A DNA stretch of 64,000 nucleotides from NCBI GenBank assembly GCA_008015155.1, contig SSFA01000008.1, positions 310,001 to 374,000 on the forward strand, given 5' to 3'. Both the position numbers and the translations under genes were made by a program. The notes beneath the pieces are model-generated. The model ran no database searches. It was not told where the DNA came from and was given only the letters and a program-made list of their open reading frames with translations. This stretch comes from Thiothrix sp. GTDB lineage: Bacteria; Pseudomonadota; Gammaproteobacteria; Thiotrichales; Thiotrichaceae. Every line of letters begins with the position of its first letter. Position 1 is the first letter of the stretch. Below are positions 8,304 to 16,563 of the stretch, piece after piece.

Positions 8304-10061
8304 TTAGTTAGTTAGTGCTGTAGTTGCTGGATTTGACAGATTTAACCACCCTCGATTGACTAATGTCGTTTTATCAGCAATGCCAGCAGTGCTAGGAGCA
8401 GCATTAGTTCCAAACCGTAAATCTAGTCGTCGATTTGATGTATTAGTAGCAACCAATGTCGATAAAATATTATCGACCGCGCTTTGACTTAAGCCAAGTG
8501 CACCAAGATATATTATTGATAAATTAGGCTTTGATGCAAGTCCAGCCCCAGTTACAGCAGAACTAGAAGTATTGTAAAGATTTAATATTGTTAGATTCGG
8601 TTTATTAGCAAGTCCTGCATTAGTAATGCTGCTAAGCGTACTTGCAATACTAAGATTGTAAATTACTGTTTTGTCAAGTAATCCAGCATCGGTAATACTA
8701 CTAGCAGTATTACTTAAGCTTAATGTAGAAAGGAGTGTTTTGCCTTGCAGCCCTGCATCAGTAATAATACTAGCCGTATTATTTAAATATAAATTAACTA
8801 TTGAATTTTTATTAAGCAGCCCTGCATCAGTAATAATACTAGCCGTATTGTCTAAATATAAATTAACTAATGCTGCTTTCCCATATAACCCTACATCAGT
8901 AATAGTACTGCTTGTACTACCTAAATAAATGCTAGTTAAATAGTTTTTTCCAGCTAATCCAATATCAGTAATTAGCGTGCCAACTGTGCTGCTCAGTATA
9001 ATTTCTTGAATATCATTTTTACCGATCAACCCTGTATCAGTAATGATGCTAGATGTAAATGATAAATAAATACGCTTTAGTTTGCTCAGAGCAGAAATAC
9101 TTGAGTCTGTAAACTTAACAGCAGCTTGATTAGCTACATCAATTCGCGTAATCGCAGCGCAACTCGCATAACTAACGACAATTGCCCCCGTATAATTTGC
9201 AGCATACGGATGGACGGCTTGAGTATTACTATTATGCGTAGTAGTAGTTCCATCACCCCAGTTGACAGTATAAGGGCTGCCATCACTTGTTGTGATATTC
9301 TGAATCGTAATAGACCCAGCGTTTACTGCTTCAAACGAAAAGCTAGATGTACCGCTTGGAATCTGTCCTGTCACTGTTGCTGTTGCGCTACCGGACGAAC
9401 AGCTTGTTTGATAAGCAAATGACCATGAGCCACCACAAGCTGAAGCGGTTGGCGTAACATTAAACGTGCCGTTATTATTATTAACAACTGTCGCGTTACT
9501 CGGCGTGCCAACGATTGAGTATGTTTTTGTTTCTCCAGCGCATAGCGTGTCGTTTGCAGCTACGTCAACAACAGTCATTGCGCCAACAGCACTACCCGCC
9601 ACTACATCATCTTTTAAGCAGGGCAGCAATGCCCGCTTAGTGACTTCAACTTCATAGTTTCCACCGACGATCACTAGATCATTAGTGTACTCAGCAAAAT
9701 AATCTAAACTGTATGATTTAGATTCACCCGAATGAACAGTACCACCATTGACCGTGATCGACGTACCAGCAGCACTGGTATTGCGCACTAATACTTTTAT
9801 AAACGGTGCTTTAATCGTATTAGTACCAGACATGACTAGCGTTTGTGCAGTTGAAACCTTGTCAATCTGACTAGGATCTAGCTCTTTATAGTCATTGATC
9901 GCCAAAGTAATATCAGTTCCCTGCACTAGCACGCCACCGTAATCATGGATGATGGTGGCCTTGGTAATTACCTCAGCAGTCCCACAACCCGTCTTGCATA
10001 GACGAACTAGCACTGGATAGCAGCCAATAGCATATAGCCTATCTATTTCTTTGCAGCTCAT
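8304..10061 (-). CDS. Leucine-rich-repeat phage adhesin / tail-tip protein
   Basis: About 585 residues; I prefer the ATG at 10061 over a GTG at 10073. The N-terminus has the cysteine pattern MSCKEIDRLYAIGC shared in style with this phage's other structural genes. Residues 150-250 have two beta domains: an Ig/cadherin-like module (CAGETKTYSIVGTPSNATV) and a PKD-like module (VNWGDGTTTTHNSN). From about residue 325 come eight units of 23-24 residues with consensus TDAGLxxKxxLxxLYLxxTx, an LRR-like solenoid. Such domains bind cell-surface ligands, so receptor recognition is likely. A strong terminator precedes the gene, so it has its own promoter or depends on antitermination. Confidence 0.65.
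   Translation of the reverse strand: MSCKEIDRLYAIGCYPVLVRLCKTGCGTAEVITKATIIHDYGGVLVQGTDITLAINDYKELDPSQIDKVSTAQTLVMSGTNTIKAPFIKVLVRNTSAAGTSITVNGGTVHSGESKSYSLDYFAEYTNDLVIVGGNYEVEVTKRALLPCLKDDVVAGSAVGAMTVVDVAANDTLCAGETKTYSIVGTPSNATVVNNNNGTFNVTPTASACGGSWSFAYQTSCSSGSATATVTGQIPSGTSSFSFEAVNAGSITIQNITTSDGSPYTVNWGDGTTTTHNSNTQAVHPYAANYTGAIVVSYASCAAITRIDVANQAAVKFTDSSISALSKLKRIYLSFTSSIITDTGLIGKNDIQEIILSSTVGTLITDIGLAGKNYLTSIYLGSTSSTITDVGLYGKAALVNLYLDNTASIITDAGLLNKNSIVNLYLNNTASIITDAGLQGKTLLSTLSLSNTASSITDAGLLDKTVIYNLSIASTLSSITNAGLANKPNLTILNLYNTSSSAVTGAGLASKPNLSIIYLGALGLSQSAVDNILSTLVATNTSNRRLDLRFGTNAAPSTAGIADKTTLVNRGWLNLSNPATTALTN
8500..9090 (-). repeat. Tandem 69-bp coding repeats (LRR-like units)
   Basis: Eight units encode the 23-residue repeat; two adjacent copies beginning at 8748 and 8817 are almost identical (cagccctgcatcagtaataa followed by tactagccgtatt), exactly 69 bases apart. 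The others are diverged. The near-identity of the central units implies recent duplication or gene conversion. Confidence 0.8.
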
Positions 10062-10085
10062 TGATTTTCCCACATTAGTGTTATC

Positions 10086-10110
10086 AAAAAAGAGTGCTAA
10101 ACCAGCACTC
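10086..10110 (-). terminator. Intrinsic terminator before the adhesin gene
   Basis: On the minus strand GAGTGCT-GGTTT-AGCACTC is followed by TTTTTTG. It lies just after the stop of the 260-aa gene and 25 bases before the start of the adhesin gene. Confidence 0.8.
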
Positions 10111-10124
10111 TTTAATTGAAATTA

Positions 10125-10907
10125 TTAACAGCAGTTATCATCAACCCAGTATTGACCTGCTGCTGGCCCTACCGTGACCTCAGTATTATCAGACTGCTTA
10201 TAGTATTTTGTAGAGACTGGAATACCAGTAGATACATCTTGCTCAATCACGCGGTATAGTTTTGTTGTCTCTGTACCGGCAGGAATTGGAGCTGGTGCGT
10301 CGGCTGCACGAATTTTTGCGCAGAACAATTTAGGCTCACCAAAAATAGTCCCTGCTACGCAATGAGAACCCCATACTTCAGAACCAGATAGGGTGTGTGG
10401 TGCAGAGGTGGCGACTACAATAACCGTGCTTGAAATAGCAGTTGCATCACCCGCACGAATCCACTCACGCTTTTCGATGCTAACTCCATTATCACAACCC
10501 GGTGTTTGTACCAAGGTAAAATCACTATCTTCTTCAAGCACTAAAGATGTATTAGCCGGTGGCGTATACGGCGCTGAGGTACTGAGGTTGGTATAAACTA
10601 AAGTGCCGTCTGGCTTAGTTTCTAATTGAACGACCACACCAGTAGGCTGCTTAGTGGTTGAATCAACTTCCTCCAGCAAAACAAAGCGAGAAGATGCATT
10701 GATTTGAGATTCATACAGTGAACAATCAACACGAGTTTGCGTGGTATAAGCACTTTCTAGGGCCGCGCTAACTGTAGCATCAGCTTCTTTTCCATCTAAG
10801 CCAAACCACTTTGGAGCGCCTTCTTCTTGGATGCGCTTATAATAACCATCGGGTACACCTGCCATACCCGAAAAACTAAGACACATCACGCAATTACGAC
10901 AAGCCAT
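10125..10907 (-). CDS. Phage structural protein with N-terminal CxxCxxC and C-terminal CC (260 aa)
   Basis: The protein begins MACRNCVMCLSFSG (three cysteines spaced by two) and ends WVDDNCC. Between them are three beta-rich segments rich in Thr and Pro with cysteines in TRVDCSLY and TPGCDNG. The gene follows the 141-aa gene by 14 bases. The cysteines at both termini suggest inter-subunit disulfides or metal ligation. No family is recognised; it is a candidate fibre or decoration protein. Confidence 0.5.
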   Translation of the reverse strand: MACRNCVMCLSFSGMAGVPDGYYKRIQEEGAPKWFGLDGKEADATVSAALESAYTTQTRVDCSLYESQINASSRFVLLEEVDSTTKQPTGVVVQLETKPDGTLVYTNLSTSAPYTPPANTSLVLEEDSDFTLVQTPGCDNGVSIEKREWIRAGDATAISSTVIVVATSAPHTLSGSEVWGSHCVAGTIFGEPKLFCAKIRAADAPAPIPAGTETTKLYRVIEQDVSTGIPVSTKYYKQSDNTEVTVGPAAGQYWVDDNCC

Positions 10908-10921
10908 TGAAAAACTCCTAA

Positions 10922-11347
10922 TTATGAACCGAACTCAATAAGAGTGTGCGCTGGCTTATCTAGCGAACTGCCATCCAACTCTTTAAACCATTCGGTATTT
11001 TTTAAATCTAAATTGGTTACTTTGACCCAGCCCGCAAAATACAAATCATCTAAATTATTTCTGAATGAGGCAGGCACCAAATCAATACGCTGATCTAGCT
11101 CTGTTACTTCAAAAATAGGATCTTTAGATGATGCACAGTTAATTGGTGCTGGCCATATGATTCGATATTCACCCGCAAATGGAATTATCACGCATAAGTT
11201 GCTACGGGCATTGACCTGCAGAACCTTTCCATCAATAGCAAGATTGGCGTAACCATCTTCCATTTTTCGCTGAATTTGGTAGAAGCCATCTCCTGCAGTA
11301 ATGCAGACCTGCGCTTTTTTATCTACCTTAAAAAGAAACTCACCCAT
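10922..11347 (-). CDS. Small phage protein downstream of portal (141 aa)
   Basis: I place the start at 11347 (MGEFLFKVDKKAQ) because AAGGA lies 7 bases upstream; a longer reading from 11410 lacks a site and would overlap the portal by 71 bases. The product is beta-rich with three cysteines (QVCITAGDGFYQI, NLCVIIPFAGEYRIIW, INCASS). It overlaps the end of the portal gene by 8 bases. Function unknown. Confidence 0.5.
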   Translation of the reverse strand: MGEFLFKVDKKAQVCITAGDGFYQIQRKMEDGYANLAIDGKVLQVNARSNLCVIIPFAGEYRIIWPAPINCASSKDPIFEVTELDQRIDLVPASFRNNLDDLYFAGWVKVTNLDLKNTEWFKELDGSSLDKPAHTLIEFGS

Positions 11348-13295
11348 TTTGCTGTCCTTGGGAAACTGCTGGTTGTTGTGGTGATTGTAACTGACTAACT
11401 GCATTCCCAATTTCTAGCTGGCTTTTATGGAAATCCATATTGTCCATGCCAGCCTCTAGCATGAATCGGTTTACCAGTGAGGTAATTACGGATTGATCGA
11501 CTGTACCGGAGTTAACAAACGGGGCTAGGTATTGCAGTAATTCTTGAATTTTTCCAATCACAAGGGATTTAGTGACAATACCCTCGAGCCCACGGACATA
11601 GACCTCTGCATCGACCTTTACAAAATCCTCGTCCCACTCATCCATAACCCAATCAACAATGTCTTGAATGGCCGGAGCAATGACCCCAATCCCTACGCGA
11701 TACACTCGGCTCTTAATCGTTTTCATAGCCGAGTCGATCATTAAGGTCAGTGAAGCGGTAGAGCGTAGAGCGGAAGGCAATCCCGATGCTTGGCCCAGTG
11801 CATACTTAGGAATACCTGACTCAATATCTGCGCGGGTGTCAAGGTATTCCATAAAGGTCAGAATCTGATTGGTATAGTTGGGAAAGTTAAGCATATCAAC
11901 AGGTTTACCCGTTGATCCCAGTGCTGCAATGAAGTCATACTGATTATCAGGAAGAATGACTTCTTCCTCTTCCAGTGAGTCGTAATCAATCATTTCACGA
12001 TTCACAAAAACAGAAGGATTCGTGGACTTACCCATATTGCGTAGTAAATGGATAAATCCCCGGCGAGAGGCTGCATTGACGACCGCTAGATTTTCAGGAA
12101 GTGAGTTACCACAGAACTCTGAGGGCACTGGCTCATAGACCTCCTTCCAAAAAGGGCGGACATAATCAGCATCATGCAACCATTTCCCTAAGATATAGTG
12201 ATCGGCTAGATAAACTTCTAGCTGATACTGCTTACTGGTGTCTAAATTTTTAAATTCTTTTTTATAGTCGGCTAGGTATTCACCCGAGATCAGCACAAAC
12301 ATCCTGAAAACATCAATAGTTTCATTAGGCCGACTTGACCACCGGGTACGATCTTCTGTTTTTTCTTGGACTAATAACCATTCTCTTGGCGTAATTTCCT
12401 TATCCGCTAGCAGCGCCTTAATTGCTTCCTTATCAAAACCTTCACGCTTTGAAAGTGCCTCAATATCAAACCGACGCATCGCCTTACGCACGGCAATACC
12501 CATCCCATTTTGGGTATCAGTGGAATCACTCGTCCAAAAAAAGTCATAGGGTGAAATCCTGGCAAGCGAAGGGATCAATTTTCTTTTTTTGACCAGCTTG
12601 TCTTTTTCCCAAGTACGCTTATTGATTGAGCGTAAAAAGTTTCCTTCTAAAACAGCAAAAGGGTAGACGCAATAATCATGTAAAAAGTCTTTTAACTCAT
12701 TCAGGGACTTGGTTTCTTGTAAGAAATCTTTAACTAATAGTGATAATTCCTTAGCCCCTTTGATGGCTTCCTGAGTTTCATACTCACGAGCCACCCCTTT
12801 CATAGAAAGCACAATCTCGCGTAACTCTTTTTCATCTGGACGGAGTTTGGCATTACGCTTTTCAGCTAATGAAAGAGCCTGATCCGGTGAAACCTTTACC
12901 CCAATTTGCGCATACTCACCGATCACTTGTTGAATCGCTGAAGTAGCGCGCTGCTCAGCAATCATTTTGACAGTCGCCATGATTGCCTTAGCTGCTTTTT
13001 CCTTAGTTTTAGCAGAAAGATCAGGGCGAGCCGTGGGTTCAATACGGAATAAATCATCAAACGCATTGATTATCATGTCGATGAGCCATGAATAAAGATC
13101 ATCTACTTTGCGCGGAATGACGGTAAGTCCAGCCTTACCTAATTCTTTCTCGAATTGTTCAGGCTGTGTGCAGCCAGTTAGCCCACGTTTGGATACAATC
13201 TTGCACCACTCTAAACGGTCGGTGACCGTTGAGTTTTTGTGGGCAATCATGTCAGTGACAAGGATAGTCTTTAGGTAGTTGGCAAGATCAGTCAT
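11340..13295 (-). CDS. Portal protein (podovirus-type)
   Basis: This 651-residue protein lies next after TerL and one small gene, as portals normally do. It has a helical N-terminal domain, a segment ARISPYDFFWTSDSTDTQNG near residue 240, an acidic stem (DSLEEEEVILPDNQYDF), a tunnel-helix-like region (SGLPSALRSTASLTLMIDSA), and a glutamine-rich C-terminal tail. These are usual in long portals of podoviruses. The portal is the dodecameric DNA entry ring and binds TerL and head-completion proteins. Confidence 0.75.
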   Translation of the reverse strand: MTDLANYLKTILVTDMIAHKNSTVTDRLEWCKIVSKRGLTGCTQPEQFEKELGKAGLTVIPRKVDDLYSWLIDMIINAFDDLFRIEPTARPDLSAKTKEKAAKAIMATVKMIAEQRATSAIQQVIGEYAQIGVKVSPDQALSLAEKRNAKLRPDEKELREIVLSMKGVAREYETQEAIKGAKELSLLVKDFLQETKSLNELKDFLHDYCVYPFAVLEGNFLRSINKRTWEKDKLVKKRKLIPSLARISPYDFFWTSDSTDTQNGMGIAVRKAMRRFDIEALSKREGFDKEAIKALLADKEITPREWLLVQEKTEDRTRWSSRPNETIDVFRMFVLISGEYLADYKKEFKNLDTSKQYQLEVYLADHYILGKWLHDADYVRPFWKEVYEPVPSEFCGNSLPENLAVVNAASRRGFIHLLRNMGKSTNPSVFVNREMIDYDSLEEEEVILPDNQYDFIAALGSTGKPVDMLNFPNYTNQILTFMEYLDTRADIESGIPKYALGQASGLPSALRSTASLTLMIDSAMKTIKSRVYRVGIGVIAPAIQDIVDWVMDEWDEDFVKVDAEVYVRGLEGIVTKSLVIGKIQELLQYLAPFVNSGTVDQSVITSLVNRFMLEAGMDNMDFHKSQLEIGNAVSQLQSPQQPAVSQGQQNG

Positions 13296-13385
13296 ACCAG
13301 CATTGTGGCATGACAGTTTATTCTCAAAGGGTTATGGTATTTTATGGATAGAAGGCATACTACTAGGCTATAAGATATATCCTAT

Positions 13386-13640
13386 TCATCTAATCCGGCC
13401 AAACGCCAGCACCTGATTAGCTGCCATCCACTCCATAATAAACTCGTCTGACTCACCAGATTCAACGACAAAATGCTCTACATAATCAAATCCATCTTTG
13501 GTTACTATAAACCGTGTCAACGGCTTAGCTGGATCAACAAAATACGTGCTTGTTGATTTAATGCCTTGCTTGTCAAACCACCGAAGTAAGACCACTTTAT
13601 TTTTATGAATGCGCCGAAGTTTTGGGTCTGGATTAGACAT
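13386..13640 (-). CDS. Small phage protein between TerL and portal (84 aa)
   Basis: A basic N-terminus (PKLRRIHKNKVVLLRWFDKQ) is followed by a small beta-rich body. The start overlaps the TerL stop by 8 bases, so it is translated with TerL. Its place suggests a packaging or head-assembly accessory role; no family recognised. Confidence 0.5.
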   Translation of the reverse strand: MSNPDPKLRRIHKNKVVLLRWFDKQGIKSTSTYFVDPAKPLTRFIVTKDGFDYVEHFVVESGESDEFIMEWMAANQVLAFGRIR

Positions 13641-15189
13641 AACTGTACTCCTTCTTTTTGCGCGGCCCTGATGCTTTGCGTTTCGGTGTGGCTTTAATTA
13701 ATCGGGATATGACAAACTCACCCGCATTCGCCGGATGTGAATGCTCGCTATTTTGATTAGGCTCTTCACTAAATGACCCCGTTGAACGGATAAGCGGGTA
13801 GTGAAAACCACCGACCATTGCATCAATAAACCGATTACAGCGCGGTGATACTAACAACTGGTCAGAGGCAATGGCGGTATCCACTACATCCCGCATCGGT
13901 GTCGTGAATTTAAAAGGGCTTTTCTCTACGGTTAAGCCTTCATTTGTTAAAACCTCGATTTGCTTCCTGCCTTCACCCCCTTCTCCATTCCAAAACGCCT
14001 GATCCGCCACAAAAATTACCGTATGCAAAGGCAGATGCAGGTTAAGGTAGGGATTCACATCATCTTTGAGAGCAGCTTTAATTGACTTTGCATCAGCCCC
14101 CACATTCACAATCTCATCAATAATCAATACCCGACCGCTATGATCCTGTTGAGCAAAAATCCACGCATTATTAAACCCGTTGTCCACGCCCACATACACA
14201 GGCCGACCGGGGATATACTTTAACTCTTGTAGCGCCACATGCCGCGTGCGTGAGAATTTTGGATACACCGGCTTGCCATTAATGTAATCGCCCCAACTGG
14301 CAAGAATATCTTGCTGAATAAGCGCATCATCACCCATCGACTCTAATAAAATATCCTCCCAATACGACCAGCCGTTATGCTTAATGTAGTGAAGTGCTTC
14401 AGGGTTGCGCATGAAAACACCTTCTTCACCATGATAGCGCCCCTCAACCCCTTGGATACTGCCATCTAATCGTGATCCCGGCATCCAAATATGGGTGGGT
14501 GGTTGCTCGTAGAGTGTTCTTCGCCTGACTCCTACTGCATTAGCTTTATTATCATCTACTAAATACTTTTTGAGCCAATGGGTTGAATTCGTATAGTTGA
14601 AGTCGAGCGTTAATTGCTTACCTCTTGCCACCTGACCATTAGGCAACTGATAGGCAATCATCGGGTTATTTTCAAAATCATCTAACTCATCTGCATTAGC
14701 CGGTGCAGGGTAACGCCCTAACCGCTTAAAAACCTCTTTAATGATAATTCCACTATCTAGCTCTTGTGCTTCGATAATAGCGCCATCCGTAAACGCCAAT
14801 GACCTGATCTTCTGTGCATCTGCTACTGTCTCAAAGGCATACAACCATAAATCACATTCCACCTTGCCAAGCTTATCTTTAAAGTAAATCTTTCCATAAA
14901 GAGGTGACTTGCGCCCACTCAAGTCAAACGCTGCCCCAGCAATCTTCTCAAAAGCAGGTACGACTGATTGCTCTAAGTCACCGTAGCGTTTACGCACAAT
15001 AATAAAGCTAGAACGCCGTACCCCATCTGGGCATGGGACAATATGTGTGGCTTTGAATAAAATACGCAATGCCTGCAGGAATGTTTTCCCCGTGCCAATC
15101 GCGCCACCAATTGCCATCACACGACTAGAAAAATCCAAGAAGAAAGCCTTTGATACCGGTGGAAGACTTGCAAACTTTATTGTGTTCAT
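13633..15189 (-). CDS. terL: Terminase large subunit (packaging ATPase and nuclease)
   Basis: The 518-residue protein has Walker A GGAIGTGKT at residues 28-36, a Walker B-like AFTDGAIIEAQELDS, and a C-terminal RNase H-like nuclease with PVYVGVDNGFNNAWIF (first Asp) and a late FIDAMVGGFHYP Asp. It cuts concatemers and pumps DNA through the portal. The start overlaps the preceding Hint-like gene by 4 bases (ATGA). No separate small terminase gene is evident upstream, which is unusual and means TerS is elsewhere or highly diverged. Confidence 0.9.
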   Translation of the reverse strand: MNTIKFASLPPVSKAFFLDFSSRVMAIGGAIGTGKTFLQALRILFKATHIVPCPDGVRRSSFIIVRKRYGDLEQSVVPAFEKIAGAAFDLSGRKSPLYGKIYFKDKLGKVECDLWLYAFETVADAQKIRSLAFTDGAIIEAQELDSGIIIKEVFKRLGRYPAPANADELDDFENNPMIAYQLPNGQVARGKQLTLDFNYTNSTHWLKKYLVDDNKANAVGVRRRTLYEQPPTHIWMPGSRLDGSIQGVEGRYHGEEGVFMRNPEALHYIKHNGWSYWEDILLESMGDDALIQQDILASWGDYINGKPVYPKFSRTRHVALQELKYIPGRPVYVGVDNGFNNAWIFAQQDHSGRVLIIDEIVNVGADAKSIKAALKDDVNPYLNLHLPLHTVIFVADQAFWNGEGGEGRKQIEVLTNEGLTVEKSPFKFTTPMRDVVDTAIASDQLLVSPRCNRFIDAMVGGFHYPLIRSTGSFSEEPNQNSEHSHPANAGEFVISRLIKATPKRKASGPRKKKEYSYV

Positions 15190-16085
15190 AAAATGACAAT
15201 CTTCCTTTCATATCTCACTAAGGGATGCTTTACATCTATATCAAAAGCCTGACCTCTTTCTAAAACCACTGTACTGGCTCTGGTGATCTCAGGCTTGAAG
15301 GGTAAACGCCCACGCTTACTATGAAGATAGAGTTTCACTGCATTATTTACGACTGTTGCCGTCATCCCCGCAAAGAAACACGCGACCTGTAATAAATCCA
15401 ACGCCCGAGTTTGATAACAGCGAGCCAAGGTATTTTGCTTAGGTCGTTTCATCCCATCATGTCCACGCATGTTTGGAAATAGCAGCACTAATAAGGCGAT
15501 TGCTGCCATGTGGCACATCCGGTAACACTCTGCACGTTTCTCAGTACGTAAATAGGCTTGAGGGTAAACCAACCGATAGTCTAAATAGCGTCTAAAAATA
15601 GATAGATTTTTCTCTGGAATCGCGTGTAAACATTCACCATCTAAATGCTCTAGCGCAAAGTCTTGAATCGCTGAAACTGGATTGCACGCTGCCTGCTCTG
15701 GATAAGCGTGAGTTAAATGATGAAACCGTAAGCGGTTATCTTTGCGCTGACAGGCGCTATAAACATCCTCACCCGTTACTAACACCAATGGATTTAAAGG
15801 TGATGTTTTGTGAACAAAAAACTCATGATCGAGTGAAATAGAGTAACCTAAACAGTTACTACGAACAGTCACTAGCTCCACTTCACCTTTTTCTACTTTT
15901 TCTATTTTCTGCCAAGTGACTTTTTGATTACCCCCCATACAAGCAATCTCTTCCCCCACGACGGGGATACGCCAACCTGAAGGCGTTAATACTTCACCTT
16001 GGAACATACCTACATTCTTTTTTTGATGAGGCCCTTGAGTGAGAGAGATTGTAGACCTTATATGTAGCTCATGAACCCCGTGCAA
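15186..16085 (-). CDS. Free-standing Hint/intein-like protein overlapping terL
   Basis: The region MFQGEVLTPSGWRIPV..GEEIA aligns with intein block A, SISLDHEFFV with block B (conserved His), and FDIDVKHPLVRYERKIVIL with block F. The central 150 residues contain TRALDLLQVACFFAGMTATVV, like the segment around LAGLIDADG inteins. The nucleophilic Cys1 is absent and the C-terminal His-Asn is missing. The frame opens with TTG at 16085; an in-frame ATG at 16007 would start the protein exactly at intein residue 1. It overlaps terL by ATGA. Splicing is not expected; this looks like an inactive or repurposed intein. It could instead act as a free nuclease. Confidence 0.6.
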   Translation of the reverse strand: MHGVHELHIRSTISLTQGPHQKKNVGMFQGEVLTPSGWRIPVVGEEIACMGGNQKVTWQKIEKVEKGEVELVTVRSNCLGYSISLDHEFFVHKTSPLNPLVLVTGEDVYSACQRKDNRLRFHHLTHAYPEQAACNPVSAIQDFALEHLDGECLHAIPEKNLSIFRRYLDYRLVYPQAYLRTEKRAECYRMCHMAAIALLVLLFPNMRGHDGMKRPKQNTLARCYQTRALDLLQVACFFAGMTATVVNNAVKLYLHSKRGRLPFKPEITRASTVVLERGQAFDIDVKHPLVRYERKIVIL

Positions 16086-16563
16086 TCGTTTCCAATTCTC
16101 CCAAAGGGGTATTAACCAGAAATCAACATAAGTCTTTGATTATTATATATAAATAGCCAACTTCAATTAATAAAACATTATATTAAGTTAAAAATGGCTA
16201 ACATTTAATCAGTCTATTATTATTTAGTTAATGATCGTTTAAATCTATCTCTACAAAAACAATTTTATCACACCACTTAATAAAAACCCCAACGGCCTGC
16301 GCATGTACGTGTGCGCGTGCGTAGCCTGTGCGTCCACCTAGATGGATGCATGCTAATAGCTAGCGCGTGTTAACAAGCGCTTACCACTGCTTGCACACTG
16401 CTGTAAGCTACTTGTAAAAAAATATCATGGTTAACTATTTGATTTTATAAAAATAAAAAATATTTTAAATTAATACTTGACTTTTTGTATACTCATAAAG
16501 TAAGCTTTAAAACATCAAGCAACACATAACGCCCCCTTAGTGGGGCTTAACGGAGAAAAACTA
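16086..16563. promoter_or_regulatory. Divergent intergenic region with a purine/pyrimidine-alternating tract
   Basis: This 478-base AT-rich gap separates the leftward virion operon from the rightward methyltransferase gene. It holds a perfect 26-nt alternating pyrimidine-purine tract (16298-16323, GC-rich, TGCGCATG... type) and, just before the methyltransferase, a possible TTGACT (16477-16482) and TATACT (16489-16494), although they are too close to each other to form one standard promoter. A packaging (pac/cos) site or late promoter could be here; neither is proven. Confidence 0.4.
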
